Source: Aurantimonas aggregata
Lineage (GTDB): Bacteria; Pseudomonadota; Alphaproteobacteria; Rhizobiales; Rhizobiaceae
Assembly (NCBI RefSeq): GCF_010500835.1
Contig: NZ_JAAAMJ010000003.1
Coordinates: 186,001-250,000, forward strand
Direction: 5' to 3'
DNA: 64,000 nucleotides
Shown: positions 20,029 to 30,476 of the stretch, piece by piece
Layout: each line of letters opens with the position of its first letter
Position numbering within the stretch: position 1 is the stretch's first letter
Position numbers and translations under genes: made by a program
The notes under the pieces: generated by a model
The model's input: only the letters and a program-made list of their open reading frames with translations
The model's database searches: none
What the model was told of the DNA's origin: nothing

Positions 20029-22956
20029 ATGAACAAGGGTGATCATCTCTTCCTCGTCGACGGCTCGGCCTACATCTTCCGGGCCTATCACGCGCTGCCG
20101 CCGCTCACCCGCAAGTCCGACGGCATGCCGGTCGGCGCGGTCGCCGGCTTCTGCAACATGTTGTGGAAGCTGGTCGAGGAGTCGCGCGACACGTCGGTCG
20201 GCGTCGCGCCGACGCATTTCGCGGTGATCTTCGACCATTCCTCGACGACGTTCCGCAACGAGCTCTATGCCGAGTACAAGGCCAACCGGACGGCCCCGCC
20301 GGAAGACCTCGTGCCGCAATTCGCGCTGATCCGCGAGGCGGTGCGCGCCTTCGACCTGCCCTGCATCGAGAAGCAGGGCTTCGAGGCCGACGACCTGATC
20401 GCCGCCTATACGTGCCGGGCAATCGAGGCCGGCGGCGACGTCACCATCGTGTCCTCCGACAAGGACCTGATGCAGCTGATCCGGCCGGGCGTCGTGCTCT
20501 ACGACCAGATGAAGGACAAGCGCCTCGGCCGCGACGAGGTGCACGAGAAGTTCGGCGTCTATCCGGAAAAGATGATCGACCTGCAGGCGCTGGTCGGCGA
20601 CACCTCCGACAACGTTCCGGGGGTGCCCGGCATCGGCCCGAAGACCGCGGCGCAGCTGCTCGACGAGTACGGCGACCTCGAGACGCTGCTTTCGCGGGCG
20701 GGCGAGATCAAGCAGGCGAAGCGGCGAGAGAACCTCCTCGCCTTCGCCGACCAGGCGCGGCTGTCGAAGCAGCTGGTGACGCTCGACTGCGACACGCCGC
20801 TCGACGTGCCGCTCGAGGATCTGTTCATCCACGAGCCGGACGGCGAGAAGCTCGTCGGGTTCCTCAAGGCGATGGAGTTCGTCACGCTGACGCGGCGCGT
20901 CGCAGCCCAGCTCGGCACCGACGCCAGCGGCGTGGCGAGCGCCGAGATCGCCGTCGACGGGCCGGCACGCGGTCCCGACCTCGATCCGGCCGCGGCGATG
21001 GCGGCAGCAGGATCCGGCACGGCGCAGTTGTCGTTCACCCCGGCACAGCTGGCGGAAACCCGCCGCGCGGCGGCGATCAGCTCCGTCTTCGACCGCAGCG
21101 CCTACGTCACCATCCGCGACGCCGCGACGCTTTCCGCCTGGATGGACGAGGCCCGCCAGACCGGCATTCTTTCGATCGACACCGAGATCTCGTCGCTGTC
21201 GGCGATGACCGGCGACCTCATCGGCGTCTCCTTCGCGACGCGGGCCGGCCGGGCCGCTTATCTGCCGCTCGCCCATGTCTCGCCCTCCGGCGAGGCGGAT
21301 CTTCTCTCGGACAAGAAGGTCGAGGAGGAGATCGGTCCGCAGGTACCGTTCGCCGAGGCCATGGCGATCCTGAAAATAGTGCTGGAGGACGCCGCGGTCC
21401 TGAAGATCGGCCAGAACATCAAGTTCGACTATCTGGTCCTGCGCCGCCACGGCATCACCGTGTCGCCGTTCGACGACACGATGCTGATCTCCTACGCGCT
21501 CGATGCCTCCGCCTCGCTCGAAGGCCACGGCATGGACGAGTTGTCCGAGCGGCTGCTCGGCCACAAGCCGATTTCCTACAAGGAGCTCTGCGGCTCGGGA
21601 CGCGGCGTGAAGGCGATCGCCGCCTGCTCGATCGACAAGGTCACCGAATACGCCGCCGAGGATGCCGACGTGACGCTGCGGCTGTGGCTGGTCCTCAAGC
21701 CGCGGCTCGCTGCCGAAGGGCTCGCCGCGGTCTACGAGCGGCTGGAGCGGCCGCTGGTGCCGGTGCTGGCGCGCATGGAAGAGCGCGGCATCACCACCGA
21801 CCGGCAGATCCTCTCGCGGCTCTCCGGCCGCTTCGCCCAGAAATTGGCGGGGCTGGAGGCGGAGATCGCCGAGATGGCCGGCGAGGCGTTCAATCCGGGC
21901 TCGCCCAAGCAGCTCGGCGAGATCCTGTTCGGCAAGCTCGGGCTGCCCGGCGGTCGCAAGACCAAGACCGGCCAGTGGTCGACCGACGTGAAGGTGCTGG
22001 AGGAGCTCGCCGCCGAAGGCCACGAGCTGCCGCGCCGCATCGTCGACTGGCGCCAGCTCGCCAAGCTGAAGGGCACCTACACCGACACGCTGCCGGCGCA
22101 CATGGACCGCGAGGGGCGGATCCACACCAGCTACGCCATGGCCTCGACCACGACCGGCCGGCTATCCTCCTCCGAGCCGAACCTGCAGAACATCCCGGTG
22201 CGCACGGAAGAAGGGCGGGCGATCCGCACGGCTTTCGTCGCGCCGCCCGGCAAGCTCCTGGTCTCGGCCGACTACAGCCAGATCGAGCTCCGTATCCTCG
22301 CCCATATCGCCGACATCCCTCAGCTCAAGGATGCCTTCCGCCAGCGCCACGACATCCACGCCATGACCGCCTCGGAGATGTTCGGGGTACCGGTGGAGGG
22401 GATGCCGGCCGAGGTGCGGCGGCGCGCAAAGGCGATCAATTTCGGCATCATCTACGGGATCTCGGCCTTCGGCCTCGCCAACCAGCTGTCGATCCCGCGC
22501 GACGAGGCCGGGCTCTACATCAAGCGGTATTTCGAGCGCTTCCCGGGCATCCGCGACTACATGGATTCGACCAAGGCCTTCGCCAAGAAGCATCTCTATG
22601 TCGAGACGCTGTTCGGCCGGCGGGTGCACTATCCCGACATCAAGTCGCCCAACGCGTCGGTGCGCGCCTTTTGCGAGCGCGCCGCGATCAACGCGCCGAT
22701 CCAGGGCACGGCCGCCGACATCATCCGCCGCGCGATGATCCGCATGGAGCCGGCGCTGGCGGAAGCCGGCCTGTCGGCCCGGATGCTGCTGCAGGTCCAC
22801 GACGAGCTGATCTTCGAGGTCGAGGAGGACGAGGTCGAGGCGACGCTGCCGGTGATCCAGAAGACCATGGCCGAGGCCGCGCATCCGAAGGTGGACTTGT
22901 CGGTGCCGCTCGAAGTCGACGCCAAGGCCGCAGGCAACTGGGACGAGGCGCACTAA
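20029..22956 (+). CDS. polA: DNA polymerase I
   Basis: DNA polymerase I of 975 residues with all three domains. The N-terminal 5'-nuclease starts HLFLVDGSAYIFRAYHALPP and includes the Asp cluster FEADDLIA. The 3'-5' exonuclease has SIDTEIS with conserved acidic residues, so proofreading is likely intact. The polymerase has DYSQIELR (motif A), RRAKAINFGIIYG (motif B) and VHDEL (motif C). It fills gaps in repair and removes RNA primers. The start at 20029 matches the usual rhizobial N-terminus; an in-frame ATG at 19993 is an alternative. Neither has a strong ribosome site. Confidence 0.97.
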   Translation: MNKGDHLFLVDGSAYIFRAYHALPPLTRKSDGMPVGAVAGFCNMLWKLVEESRDTSVGVAPTHFAVIFDHSSTTFRNELYAEYKANRTAPPEDLVPQFALIREAVRAFDLPCIEKQGFEADDLIAAYTCRAIEAGGDVTIVSSDKDLMQLIRPGVVLYDQMKDKRLGRDEVHEKFGVYPEKMIDLQALVGDTSDNVPGVPGIGPKTAAQLLDEYGDLETLLSRAGEIKQAKRRENLLAFADQARLSKQLVTLDCDTPLDVPLEDLFIHEPDGEKLVGFLKAMEFVTLTRRVAAQLGTDASGVASAEIAVDGPARGPDLDPAAAMAAAGSGTAQLSFTPAQLAETRRAAAISSVFDRSAYVTIRDAATLSAWMDEARQTGILSIDTEISSLSAMTGDLIGVSFATRAGRAAYLPLAHVSPSGEADLLSDKKVEEEIGPQVPFAEAMAILKIVLEDAAVLKIGQNIKFDYLVLRRHGITVSPFDDTMLISYALDASASLEGHGMDELSERLLGHKPISYKELCGSGRGVKAIAACSIDKVTEYAAEDADVTLRLWLVLKPRLAAEGLAAVYERLERPLVPVLARMEERGITTDRQILSRLSGRFAQKLAGLEAEIAEMAGEAFNPGSPKQLGEILFGKLGLPGGRKTKTGQWSTDVKVLEELAAEGHELPRRIVDWRQLAKLKGTYTDTLPAHMDREGRIHTSYAMASTTTGRLSSSEPNLQNIPVRTEEGRAIRTAFVAPPGKLLVSADYSQIELRILAHIADIPQLKDAFRQRHDIHAMTASEMFGVPVEGMPAEVRRRAKAINFGIIYGISAFGLANQLSIPRDEAGLYIKRYFERFPGIRDYMDSTKAFAKKHLYVETLFGRRVHYPDIKSPNASVRAFCERAAINAPIQGTAADIIRRAMIRMEPALAEAGLSARMLLQVHDELIFEVEEDEVEATLPVIQKTMAEAAHPKVDLSVPLEVDAKAAGNWDEAH

Positions 22957-23063
22957 ACCCCGGGCTGCACGATGTCGCAGCGTGTCGCGGCTCCGCAACC
23001 CTGCCTTGCCGGCCATCGCGGAAGCGTTAGAATGACGCGGTTCGTCCCGTCGGTCTCTCCCGC

Positions 23064-24344
23064 ATGACGAACACGGTCGAGCGGCGGCGGAGCGGTATGG
23101 GTCACCAGGAACGAGAACAGACGGGCACGAGTGCGATGCCTGCCGGAGTCAGCGCGGCTGCGCTGGCGAAGGTCCCCTTGGCGCTCGTGCTGACGAATCC
23201 GTATCTCGACGGCAATCCGATCGTCTATGCCAACCGCGCCTTCGAGAAGATCACGCGCTACAGCGTCGAGGCGGCGATCGGGCGCAATTGCAAGTTCCTG
23301 CAGGGCGACGACACCGATCCGGCGCATGTCCGCCAGATCAGCGAGGCGCTTGCCGCCGAGCGCGACGTATCGGTCGACATCGTCAATTACCGGGCCGATG
23401 GCACCAAGTTCCTCAACCGGCTGATGATCACCCCGCTCTATGACGATGACGGCAGGCTGCAGTGCTTCCTCGGCGTCCAGCGCGACATGAGCGAAGGCGA
23501 GGATCTCAGCATTCCCGCCGCCGCCGACCAGGTCAGCGAACTCGACGCGGCGCTCGGCGAGATCCAGCACCGGGTGAAGAACCATCTGGCGATGATCATC
23601 GGCATGATCCGCATGCAGGCCCGCACCAACACCAGCGAGGAATCCTTCCACACGCTGGCCCGCCGGATCGAGAGCCTGCAGCTGCTCTACCAGGAGATGA
23701 CCGAGGCCGGCATCGGCTCGGCGTTCTCCAAGCGACTGCCGCTGGGCGCCTATGTCAGCCGGATCGCCTCGACGATCGGCCATCTCGACGGCCGCCGTTC
23801 GGTTCGGATCAATGTCGACTGCGACGCCGTCGAAGTCAGCGTCGAGCGGGCCGCCCGGGTGGGGCTCCTGTTCTCCGAATTGCTGACCAACGCGCTGAAG
23901 CATGCCTTCGCGGGTCGCGAGGAAGGACTCGTCGAGGCGCGGCTGAAGATGCTCTCGTCCGGCGTGATCCGGATGACCGTCACCGACGACGGCATTGGCC
24001 TGCCGGAGGGCAGCGACTGGCCGTATGGCGGCGGCAAGGAGCCTGCCCCGATCGACGCCGAGACCGTCGCGACGATCAGTGAAGCCGCCGAAGAGCCCAA
24101 CGCGGCGCGGGAGATTGCCAGCGCGATGGGCATGTCCCGGCACGGCGAGGCCGACGAAGGCAGTGCGGTCGTCGAGAGCGGCGAGCAGGCGGCGCGTCGG
24201 CAGCGGGCCCGCGAGGCACAGCGCGGTCTCGGCGGGCGGATCATCGTGTCGCTGGTGCGCGGCCTCGGCGCCCGGCTCGACGTCAACGCCAATACCTCCG
24301 GCACCACGGTGACGGTCGACATTCCCCCGGACCCCGAGGATTGA
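23064..24344 (+). CDS. LOV-domain blue-light sensor histidine kinase
   Basis: Cytoplasmic photoreceptor kinase of up to 426 residues. The LOV/PAS domain (about 35-140) contains GRNCKFLQ with the flavin-adduct Cys76 and an RADGTKFLN strand. The HWE/HisKA_2-type kinase has phosphoacceptor His169 in [10 protein letters not shown], the N box [12 protein letters not shown] (271-282) and DDGIGLP (308-314). Between this and the glycine-rich [19 protein letters not shown] (387-405) lies an extra acidic stretch of about 70 residues, which is unusual. Start: ATG at 23064, or better-supported ATG at 23097 (GGAG). Its stop overlaps the pyrF start. No response regulator is adjacent. Confidence 0.92.
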   Translation: MTNTVERRRSGMGHQEREQTGTSAMPAGVSAAALAKVPLALVLTNPYLDGNPIVYANRAFEKITRYSVEAAIGRNCKFLQGDDTDPAHVRQISEALAAERDVSVDIVNYRADGTKFLNRLMITPLYDDDGRLQCFLGVQRDMSEGEDLSIPAAADQVSELDAALGEIQHRVKNHLAMIIGMIRMQARTNTSEESFHTLARRIESLQLLYQEMTEAGIGSAFSKRLPLGAYVSRIASTIGHLDGRRSVRINVDCDAVEVSVERAARVGLLFSELLTNALKHAFAGREEGLVEARLKMLSSGVIRMTVTDDGIGLPEGSDWPYGGGKEPAPIDAETVATISEAAEEPNAAREIASAMGMSRHGEADEGSAVVESGEQAARRQRAREAQRGLGGRIIVSLVRGLGARLDVNANTSGTTVTVDIPPDPED

Positions 24345-25060
24345 TGACAGACCTGCAGAACACTGCACGCGACCGGCTGATCGTCGGTCTCGACGTGGCG
24401 ACGCGTGCCGAGGCCGAGGCGATCGTCGGGCAGCTGGGCGAGACGGTCCTGTGGTACAAGATCGGCTACCAGCTGGCCTATGGCGGCGGCCTGCCGCTGG
24501 TCGGCGAGCTGACACGGGCCGGCAAGAAGGTCTTCCTCGACCTGAAGCTGCTCGACATTCCCCATACGGTCGAGAAGGGCGTCGAGTCCGCCATCGGTCT
24601 CGGCGCGGCGATGCTGACCGTGCACGCCTACCCCCACGCGATGAGGGCGGCGGTCGCAGCAGCCCGCGGCACCGATACGACGTTGCTCGGCGTCACTGTG
24701 CTGACGTCGCTCGACGAGGCCGATCTGAAGGAGGCCGGCTACGCCCTCGGTGTCGCCGATCTCGTGCGGCGACGGGCGACCCAGGCGCGCGACATCGGCA
24801 TGGGCGGCATCGTTTCCGCGGTGTCCGAGGCAGCCGCAATGCGCGCCCTGCTCGGCCCGGACATCGCGATCGTCACGCCCGGCATCCGCCCGGCCGGATC
24901 GGCGGCGGGCGACCAGAAGCGCGTCGCGACGCCGGCCGAGGCGTTGATGGCTGGCGCCTCGCATCTCGTCGTGGCCCGGCCGATCATCGCAGCTGCGGAT
25001 CCGCGGCAGGCGGCGGCTTCCATTCTGGCCGAAATGAACGCGTCCGGCGTTACGGCGTGA
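24344..25060 (+). CDS. pyrF: orotidine 5'-phosphate decarboxylase
   Basis: Last enzyme of de novo UMP synthesis (OMP to UMP plus CO2), 238 residues. It has the substrate region LIVGLDVAT, the catalytic [13 protein letters not shown] (Lys-Asp pair; the family consensus is DxKxxDI) and the phosphate-binding VTPGIRPAG. The ATG overlaps the LOV kinase stop as TGATG, so translation is probably coupled. It is followed by a DUF1330 gene 49 bases downstream, an arrangement often seen in rhizobia. Confidence 0.96.
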   Translation: MTDLQNTARDRLIVGLDVATRAEAEAIVGQLGETVLWYKIGYQLAYGGGLPLVGELTRAGKKVFLDLKLLDIPHTVEKGVESAIGLGAAMLTVHAYPHAMRAAVAAARGTDTTLLGVTVLTSLDEADLKEAGYALGVADLVRRRATQARDIGMGGIVSAVSEAAAMRALLGPDIAIVTPGIRPAGSAAGDQKRVATPAEALMAGASHLVVARPIIAAADPRQAAASILAEMNASGVTA

Positions 25061-25109
25061 CAACCGGCGCCGGCATGGTCCGGCAGATGACAGACTGAGG
25101 AGAGAACCG

Positions 25110-25403
25110 ATGGCGAAGGGTTACTGGATCGCGCGCGTCGACGTCCACGATGCCGAGGCCTACAAGGATTACGTCGCCACCGCCGCGCCGGCCTTCCAGC
25201 AATATGGCGCGAAATTCCTGGCGCGGGGCGGGCTATACGTCCAGCTCGAGGGCCCGGTGCGCGGGCGCAACGTCGTCATCGAGTTCGACAGCGTCGAGAC
25301 CGCCAAGGCCTGCTACGACAGCGAACAGTACCAGAAGGCGGCGGCGATCCGGCAACGCTGCGCCGACGCCGAGATGGTCATCGTCGAGGGTCACGACGGC
25401 TGA
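25110..25403 (+). CDS. DUF1330 family protein
   Basis: Small cytoplasmic protein of 97 residues in the dimeric ferredoxin-like-fold DUF1330 family (GYWIARVDVHDAEAYKDYV at the N-terminus; VVIEFDSVETAKACYDSEQYQ in the middle). GAGGAGAGAACC precedes the ATG. It follows pyrF and precedes the GNAT gene with a one-base gap, so it belongs to the same operon. Its function is unknown. Confidence 0.88.
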   Translation: MAKGYWIARVDVHDAEAYKDYVATAAPAFQQYGAKFLARGGLYVQLEGPVRGRNVVIEFDSVETAKACYDSEQYQKAAAIRQRCADAEMVIVEGHDG

Positions 25404-25404
25404 C

Positions 25405-25935
25405 ATGGGCGTTGCCGCGCGCCCGATCTCCGGGCGCAAGCCGTTCCGGGGCATGGCGCCGAAGGGCTATCGGCTGCGGATGATGGAGCCCGGCGAGGCC
25501 GAGGCGCTGCTGGCGATCCGTCGCGCCTCGGCAGAGCCCGACGCGCAGCCCCTGGACATGGCGGATTTCATTCGCCTGATCCTCACCCACGAGGTCTATG
25601 TGGCGGTGGCCAAGCGCGAGGATCGCGCCGTGGGTTACGCCGTCGCGGGCGGGCGTGGGCCGGTCTACTGGCTCGTCGACCACCGCGTTGCCGCAGATCA
25701 TCGCGGCCGAGGCGTGGGTGCTGCGCTGCTCGATTCCGTGTCCCTGAGGGCCCGCTGGTTCGACCATCGCGCCCTCGCCTTGCCTGCCCCTGTCGGACGG
25801 GATCGGATTGCGTCATTCTATCGTCGTCTTGGGTTCATGCCGGCGTCACCGGGGGACCTGCCGCTGCGGCCGGACAGCGGCCCGGCAGCGGAGATGCCAG
25901 TCATGGGCGGGCCCGTGATGGTGAAATGGGTTTGA
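25405..25935 (+). CDS. GNAT family N-acetyltransferase
   Basis: Acetyltransferase-like protein of 176 residues. It begins just after the DUF1330 stop. The GNAT fold is visible in YRLRMMEPGEAEALLAIR, the beta-4 strand YWLVDHRVAADHRGRGVGAALLDSV with the acetyl-CoA loop RGRGVGAALL, and a final SFYRRLGF. The substrate is unknown. Coupling to pyrF and DUF1330 suggests a housekeeping or stress role only by position. Confidence 0.85.
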   Translation: MGVAARPISGRKPFRGMAPKGYRLRMMEPGEAEALLAIRRASAEPDAQPLDMADFIRLILTHEVYVAVAKREDRAVGYAVAGGRGPVYWLVDHRVAADHRGRGVGAALLDSVSLRARWFDHRALALPAPVGRDRIASFYRRLGFMPASPGDLPLRPDSGPAAEMPVMGGPVMVKWV

Positions 25936-26031
25936 GCGACCGGCCGGAGTCACGGCAACCGGGCACCTCGTTTGTGCGTTGCAGCATTCATTGCTATATT
26001 CGATGTCACTCCGGGAGAAGATCGGCGACTG

Positions 26032-28002
26032 ATGTTGTACCATTTCTACGAAATGAACCATGCGGCACTCGTGCCGCTGCGCGCCATGGCGGACGCCACG
26101 CGCCTGTTCTACCAGCATCCGTTCAACCCGATGTCCCACACCCAGGCCGGCCGTTCGATCGCCGCGGCCGCGGAAGTCTTCGAGCGTAACACCCGGGTCT
26201 ATGCGAAGCCGGAATTCGGCCTTCACGAGACTGTCGTCGCCGGCCAGCGCGTCCCGGTGCAGGACAAGGTCGTCTGGGAAAAGCCGTTCGGGCGGCTGCT
26301 GCATTTCGAGCGTGCGACACCGCCGCGGCATGGCCAGGATCCGCGCATCCTGATCGTGGCGCCGATGTCCGGCCATTACGCGACGCTGCTGCGCGGCACG
26401 GTGGAAGCGCTGCTGCCCTATGCGGACGTCTACATCACCGACTGGACCGACGCCCGCATGGTGCCGATCACCGAGGGCCGCTTCGATCTCGACGACTATG
26501 TCGACTACCTGATCGAGATGATGCGCTTTCTCGGGCCGGATACACACGTCGTCGGCGTCTGCCAGCCGGCGGTGCCGGTGATGATCGCGACGGCGCTGAT
26601 GGAAGCGGATGAGGATCCCTGCGCGCCGGCGACGATGACGCTGATGGGCGGGCCGATCGACACGCGGGAGAACCCGACCGCGGTCAACCGGCTGGCACAG
26701 GAAAAGGGCATCGACTGGTTCCGCGACAACGTCATCATGGCGGTGCCCTTCCCGCAGCCGGGCTTCATGCGGCCAGTCTATCCGGGCTTCCTGCAGCTCA
26801 CCGGCTTCATGTCGATGAATCTCGACCGGCACATGACCGCCCACAAGGATTTCTTCTGGCACCTCGTCAAGGATGACGGCGACTCGGCCGACAAGCACCG
26901 CGGCTTCTATGACGAGTACAACGCCGTGATGGACCTGACCGCGGAGTTCTATCTCCAGACGGTGGAGGAGGTGTTCATCAAGCACTCGCTGCCGAAGGGC
27001 GAAATGATGCATCGCGGCAAGCGCGTCGACCTCACGGCGATCCGCCGGACGGCGCTGCTCACCGTCGAGGGCGAGAATGACGACATTTCCGGCGTCGGCC
27101 AGACCAAGGCGGCCCAGAAGCTCTGCATCAACATCCCCGAGGACAAGCGCGTCCATTACATGCAGCCGAAGGTCGGCCATTACGGCGTGTTCAACGGCTC
27201 GCGCTTCCGCGCCGAGATCGCACCGCGCATCGTCGACTTCGCTTTGACCCACGGCACCACTCATGCGGCCGCCGCGCTGCCGCGCAAGGCCGCGGCGCCG
27301 AAGATGGAGAGCCTGAAGCCGGAGACGGCCGCGACGCCCAGCGAGAACGCCAAGAGCGCGAAGGCCGCCGAGAGCCTGGCGGCTGCGACCGTTGTGCCGG
27401 CCGAGGTTAAGAAGCCCGCTACGCCAGCCAGGCCTGCTGCCAAGGCCAAGCCCGCCGCCAAGGCCAGGCCAGCTGCCGAGGCCAAGCCAGCGAAGGCCGA
27501 ATCCCGCGCCACGATGTCCGCAGACGCTAAGCCAGTGAAGCCGGCCGCCAAGCCGGCCCAGCCGAAGGCTGACAAACCGACGGCTGCTGCCGCGACCCAG
27601 GACGAGCCGCCGCGCCGCGCCGACAACGACCAGCCGGCAAGAGCTCCCGAGGCTGCGCCCGCCCCGGCCGATCCCGTCACGCCGGCCAAGGCCGCCGCCC
27701 GGCCGAAGGCCGCGCCGCGGCCCGTGCAGAAGAAGGAGCGGCGCAAGCCCGTCGCGCCGCAGGGTCCGCAGAAGTTGCGCATGGTGACGGCGGCGAGCCC
27801 ACGCTCGCCCACCCGCGCGGCGGCAAATGCTGCTGCGCCGGCAAAGACCGCAGAGCCGGCCGCGGCCGCTCCGGCCAAGGAGAAGGTCGCGCGGGGCCGC
27901 AAGGCGTCCACCGACCCCAAGGCGACGAAGGGCAAGACCGGCACACGTCAGAACCGCCGGACGCCGCGCGCCGGCAAGCGGACGCTCACCAGCCGACGCT
28001 AA
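26032..28002 (+). CDS. phaZ: intracellular poly(3-hydroxyalkanoate) depolymerase with histone-H1-like tail
   Basis: PHA depolymerase, 656 residues. The first about 410 residues match intracellular PhaZ: start MLYHFYEMNHAAL, lipase-box analogue VGVCQPA with nucleophile Cys177, Asp around 350 (GENDDISG) and His383 (KVGHYGVFNG). It releases hydroxybutyrate units from storage granules. The last about 240 residues are an Ala/Lys/Pro-rich low-complexity tail ending in basic KTGTRQNRRTP...RR, resembling histone H1 or the PhaF phasin tail. Such an extension is not typical of PhaZ, which is usually about 420 residues. The start at 26032 fits the family. Confidence 0.9.
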   Translation: MLYHFYEMNHAALVPLRAMADATRLFYQHPFNPMSHTQAGRSIAAAAEVFERNTRVYAKPEFGLHETVVAGQRVPVQDKVVWEKPFGRLLHFERATPPRHGQDPRILIVAPMSGHYATLLRGTVEALLPYADVYITDWTDARMVPITEGRFDLDDYVDYLIEMMRFLGPDTHVVGVCQPAVPVMIATALMEADEDPCAPATMTLMGGPIDTRENPTAVNRLAQEKGIDWFRDNVIMAVPFPQPGFMRPVYPGFLQLTGFMSMNLDRHMTAHKDFFWHLVKDDGDSADKHRGFYDEYNAVMDLTAEFYLQTVEEVFIKHSLPKGEMMHRGKRVDLTAIRRTALLTVEGENDDISGVGQTKAAQKLCINIPEDKRVHYMQPKVGHYGVFNGSRFRAEIAPRIVDFALTHGTTHAAAALPRKAAAPKMESLKPETAATPSENAKSAKAAESLAAATVVPAEVKKPATPARPAAKAKPAAKARPAAEAKPAKAESRATMSADAKPVKPAAKPAQPKADKPTAAAATQDEPPRRADNDQPARAPEAAPAPADPVTPAKAAARPKAAPRPVQKKERRKPVAPQGPQKLRMVTAASPRSPTRAAANAAAPAKTAEPAAAAPAKEKVARGRKASTDPKATKGKTGTRQNRRTPRAGKRTLTSRR

Positions 28003-28065
28003 TCCACAGGCTCCTCCGCTCCGCGGGAGCTTGGCGGGCGACGCCGAAGCGCCGCCCCGTCAACC

Positions 28066-30237
28066 TCAGCCCGCGAGCTGGGCCTTCTTCTCCAGACGGC
28101 GGCGATGCAGCACCGGCTCGGTGTAGCCCGAGGGCTGTACCCGTCCCTCGAAGACGAGGTCGCAGGCGGCCTTGAAGGCGATCGAGTTGTCGAAGTCGGC
28201 CGCCATCTTCGTGTAGGCCGGGTCGCCGGCGTTCTGCTGGTCGACCTTCTCCGCCATCTCCTTCATCGCGGCCATCACCTCGTCCTTCGAGACGACGCCG
28301 TGATGCAGCCAGTTGGCGATGTGCTGGGAAGAGATCCGGCAGGTTGCGCGGTCCTCCATCAGGCCGACATCGTTGATGTCCGGCACGGTGGAGCAACCGA
28401 TGCCCTGGTCGATCCATCGCACGACATAGCCGAGAATGCCCTGGGCGTTGTTGCGCAGCTCGCCGCGGATCTGCTCCTCCGGCCAGTTCGCCCGATTGGC
28501 GAGCGGGATGGTCAGGATGTCGGAGAGGATCGCCCGGCGGCCCTTGGCGGCAATCGAGTCCTGCCAGGCCAGCACGTCGACCTTGTGGTAGTGGGTCGCG
28601 TGCAGCGTCGCCGCGGTCGGGCTCGGTACCCAGGCGCAGTTGGCGCCGGCCTGCGGATGGCCGATCTTCTGGGCCAGCATGTCGTGCATCTTGGCGGGGG
28701 CCGCCCACATGCCCTTGCCGATCTGCGCCTTGCCGCGGAAGCCGCAGGCTAGACCCACGTCGACGTTCCAGTCCTCGTAGGCGGCGATCCAGGTGCGGTC
28801 CTTCATCACGGTCTTGCGGACCATCGGACCGGCCTCGATCGAGGTGTGGATCTCGTCGCCGGTGCGGTCGAGGAAGCCGGTGTTGATGAAGAACACCCGG
28901 TGGCGGGCGGCGCGGATCGCCTCCTTGAGGTTCACCGTGGTGCGGCGCTCCTCGTCCATGATCCCCATCTTCAGCGTGTAGCGGTCGAGGCCGAGAATGT
29001 CCTCGACGCGGCCGAAGATCGCGTCGGAGAAGGCGACTTCTTCCGGCCCGTGCATCTTCGGCTTGACGATGTAGGCCGATCTCGTGCGCGAATTGCGCAT
29101 GCCGCCGGTCTTCTTCAGGTCGTGCATGGCGATCATCGACGTGATCATCGCGTCGAGCAGGCCTTCCGGCGCATCCGTGCCGTCGCTGAGCTGGATCGCC
29201 GGGTTGGTCATCAGGTGGCCGACATTGCGGATCAGCAGCAGCGAGCGGCCGGGCAGGGTGAAGGCGTGGCCGTCCGGGCCGACATAGTTGCGGTCGGGGT
29301 TGAGCCGGCGGGTGACGGGCGTGCCGCCCTTGTCGAACGTGTCCTCGAGGTCGCCCTTCATCAGGCCGAGCCAGTTGCGGTAGACGGCGGTCTTGTCCTC
29401 GGCGTCGACGGCGGCGATGGAATCCTCGCAGTCGCAGATCGTCGAGATCGCCGATTCCATCAGCATGTCGGCGACATTCGCGCGGTCGTTCTTGCCGACG
29501 CGGTGCTCGGCGTCGATCACCACTTCCAGGTGCAGGCCGTTGTGCTTGACGAGGATCGCCGAGGGCGAGGCCGCGTCGCCGCGATGGCCGGCAAAGGCCG
29601 CGGGGTTCTTCAGCTTGGCGGTCTTGCCGCCATTGTACTCCGCGACCAGCGTGCCGCCGGCGACGGTGTAGCGCTCGACGTCGATATGCGAGATGCGGTC
29701 GAGCGGCGCCAGGCCGTCGAGGAAGCCCTTCGCCCAGCTGACCACGCGGGCGCCGCGGGCGCGGTCGTAGCCCTTGCCTTCCGGCATGTCGCCCATGGCA
29801 TCGGTGCCGTAGAGCGCGTCGTAGAGCGAGCCCCAGCGGGCATTGGCGGCGTTCAGCGTGTAACGCGCGTTCATCAGCGGCACGACCAGCTGCGGGCCCG
29901 GGATCAGCGCGATCTCCGGGTCGACATTGGCGGTGTCGATGGAAAAGTCAGGGCCTTCCGGCACCAGATAGCCGATGTCGCGCAGGAAGGACTGGTATTT
30001 CTTCATGTCGATGGGCTTGCCGCGGCGCTCGCGATGCCAGTCGTCGATCTTTTCCTGCAGCGTGTCGCGGGTCTGCAGCAGTTCACGGTTCTTCGGCGCG
30101 AGATCCTCGAGCATCCCGGCAAAGCCCTGCCAGAAGGTCCGGGCTTCGATGCCCGTGCCCGGCAACGCTTCCTCGTCGATGAAGGTCTTCAGTATTGCCG
30201 CGACCTTCAGGCCGTGAACATCGATCATATCCGGCAT
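28066..30237 (-). CDS. glcB: malate synthase G
   Basis: Glyoxylate-bypass enzyme condensing acetyl-CoA and glyoxylate to malate; 723 residues, exactly the usual length. Signature regions include [23 protein letters not shown], the catalytic-site [20 protein letters not shown]-type [12 protein letters not shown], and the C-terminal [13 protein letters not shown] with the Asp-containing [13 protein letters not shown]. The ATG at 30237 has GGGAG eight bases upstream; a longer open frame upstream is not used. It stands alone on the minus strand, convergent with phaZ, a sensible partner since PHA breakdown yields acetyl-CoA. Confidence 0.97.
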   Translation of the reverse strand: MPDMIDVHGLKVAAILKTFIDEEALPGTGIEARTFWQGFAGMLEDLAPKNRELLQTRDTLQEKIDDWHRERRGKPIDMKKYQSFLRDIGYLVPEGPDFSIDTANVDPEIALIPGPQLVVPLMNARYTLNAANARWGSLYDALYGTDAMGDMPEGKGYDRARGARVVSWAKGFLDGLAPLDRISHIDVERYTVAGGTLVAEYNGGKTAKLKNPAAFAGHRGDAASPSAILVKHNGLHLEVVIDAEHRVGKNDRANVADMLMESAISTICDCEDSIAAVDAEDKTAVYRNWLGLMKGDLEDTFDKGGTPVTRRLNPDRNYVGPDGHAFTLPGRSLLLIRNVGHLMTNPAIQLSDGTDAPEGLLDAMITSMIAMHDLKKTGGMRNSRTRSAYIVKPKMHGPEEVAFSDAIFGRVEDILGLDRYTLKMGIMDEERRTTVNLKEAIRAARHRVFFINTGFLDRTGDEIHTSIEAGPMVRKTVMKDRTWIAAYEDWNVDVGLACGFRGKAQIGKGMWAAPAKMHDMLAQKIGHPQAGANCAWVPSPTAATLHATHYHKVDVLAWQDSIAAKGRRAILSDILTIPLANRANWPEEQIRGELRNNAQGILGYVVRWIDQGIGCSTVPDINDVGLMEDRATCRISSQHIANWLHHGVVSKDEVMAAMKEMAEKVDQQNAGDPAYTKMAADFDNSIAFKAACDLVFEGRVQPSGYTEPVLHRRRLEKKAQLAG

Positions 30238-30335
30238 GCGCCCACTCCCGTTAGCTTCGGGAGCGGACATCGGCCATGGTGTTCGCGAAGTCAAATTCTT
30301 CGGGGCGGTGACCGTTTCCGCGCGGGACCAAGCCC

Positions 30336-30476
30336 CTACTCGGGACCCGGGTCGGGCGCTTCCATCCCCTGCAACTCGCCTTCGGGCGCGTTGCTCGCCT
30401 GCGAGAGGTAAAAGCTGGCGAGGCCGACCAGAATGAACAGCACGATGCCAATGGCGACGGCGACTGGTGTCTTCAT
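30336..30476 (-). CDS. 46-residue single-pass membrane protein
   Basis: Small gene with an excellent AAGGAG ribosome site seven bases before its ATG. The product has a short N-terminus, one hydrophobic helix ([20 protein letters not shown]) and an acidic Pro/Glu-rich tail ([17 protein letters not shown]). It is 98 bases upstream of glcB on the same strand and divergent from the TAXI transporter genes. No family is recognised. Confidence 0.6.
   Translation of the reverse strand: MKTPVAVAIGIVLFILVGLASFYLSQASNAPEGELQGMEAPDPGPE

Noticed and set aside
27270-28002. Apparent DNA repeats, considered as a repeat array or CRISPR
   Set aside because: The repetition reflects Ala/Lys/Pro codons within the PhaZ tail; spacing is irregular and the frame is open.
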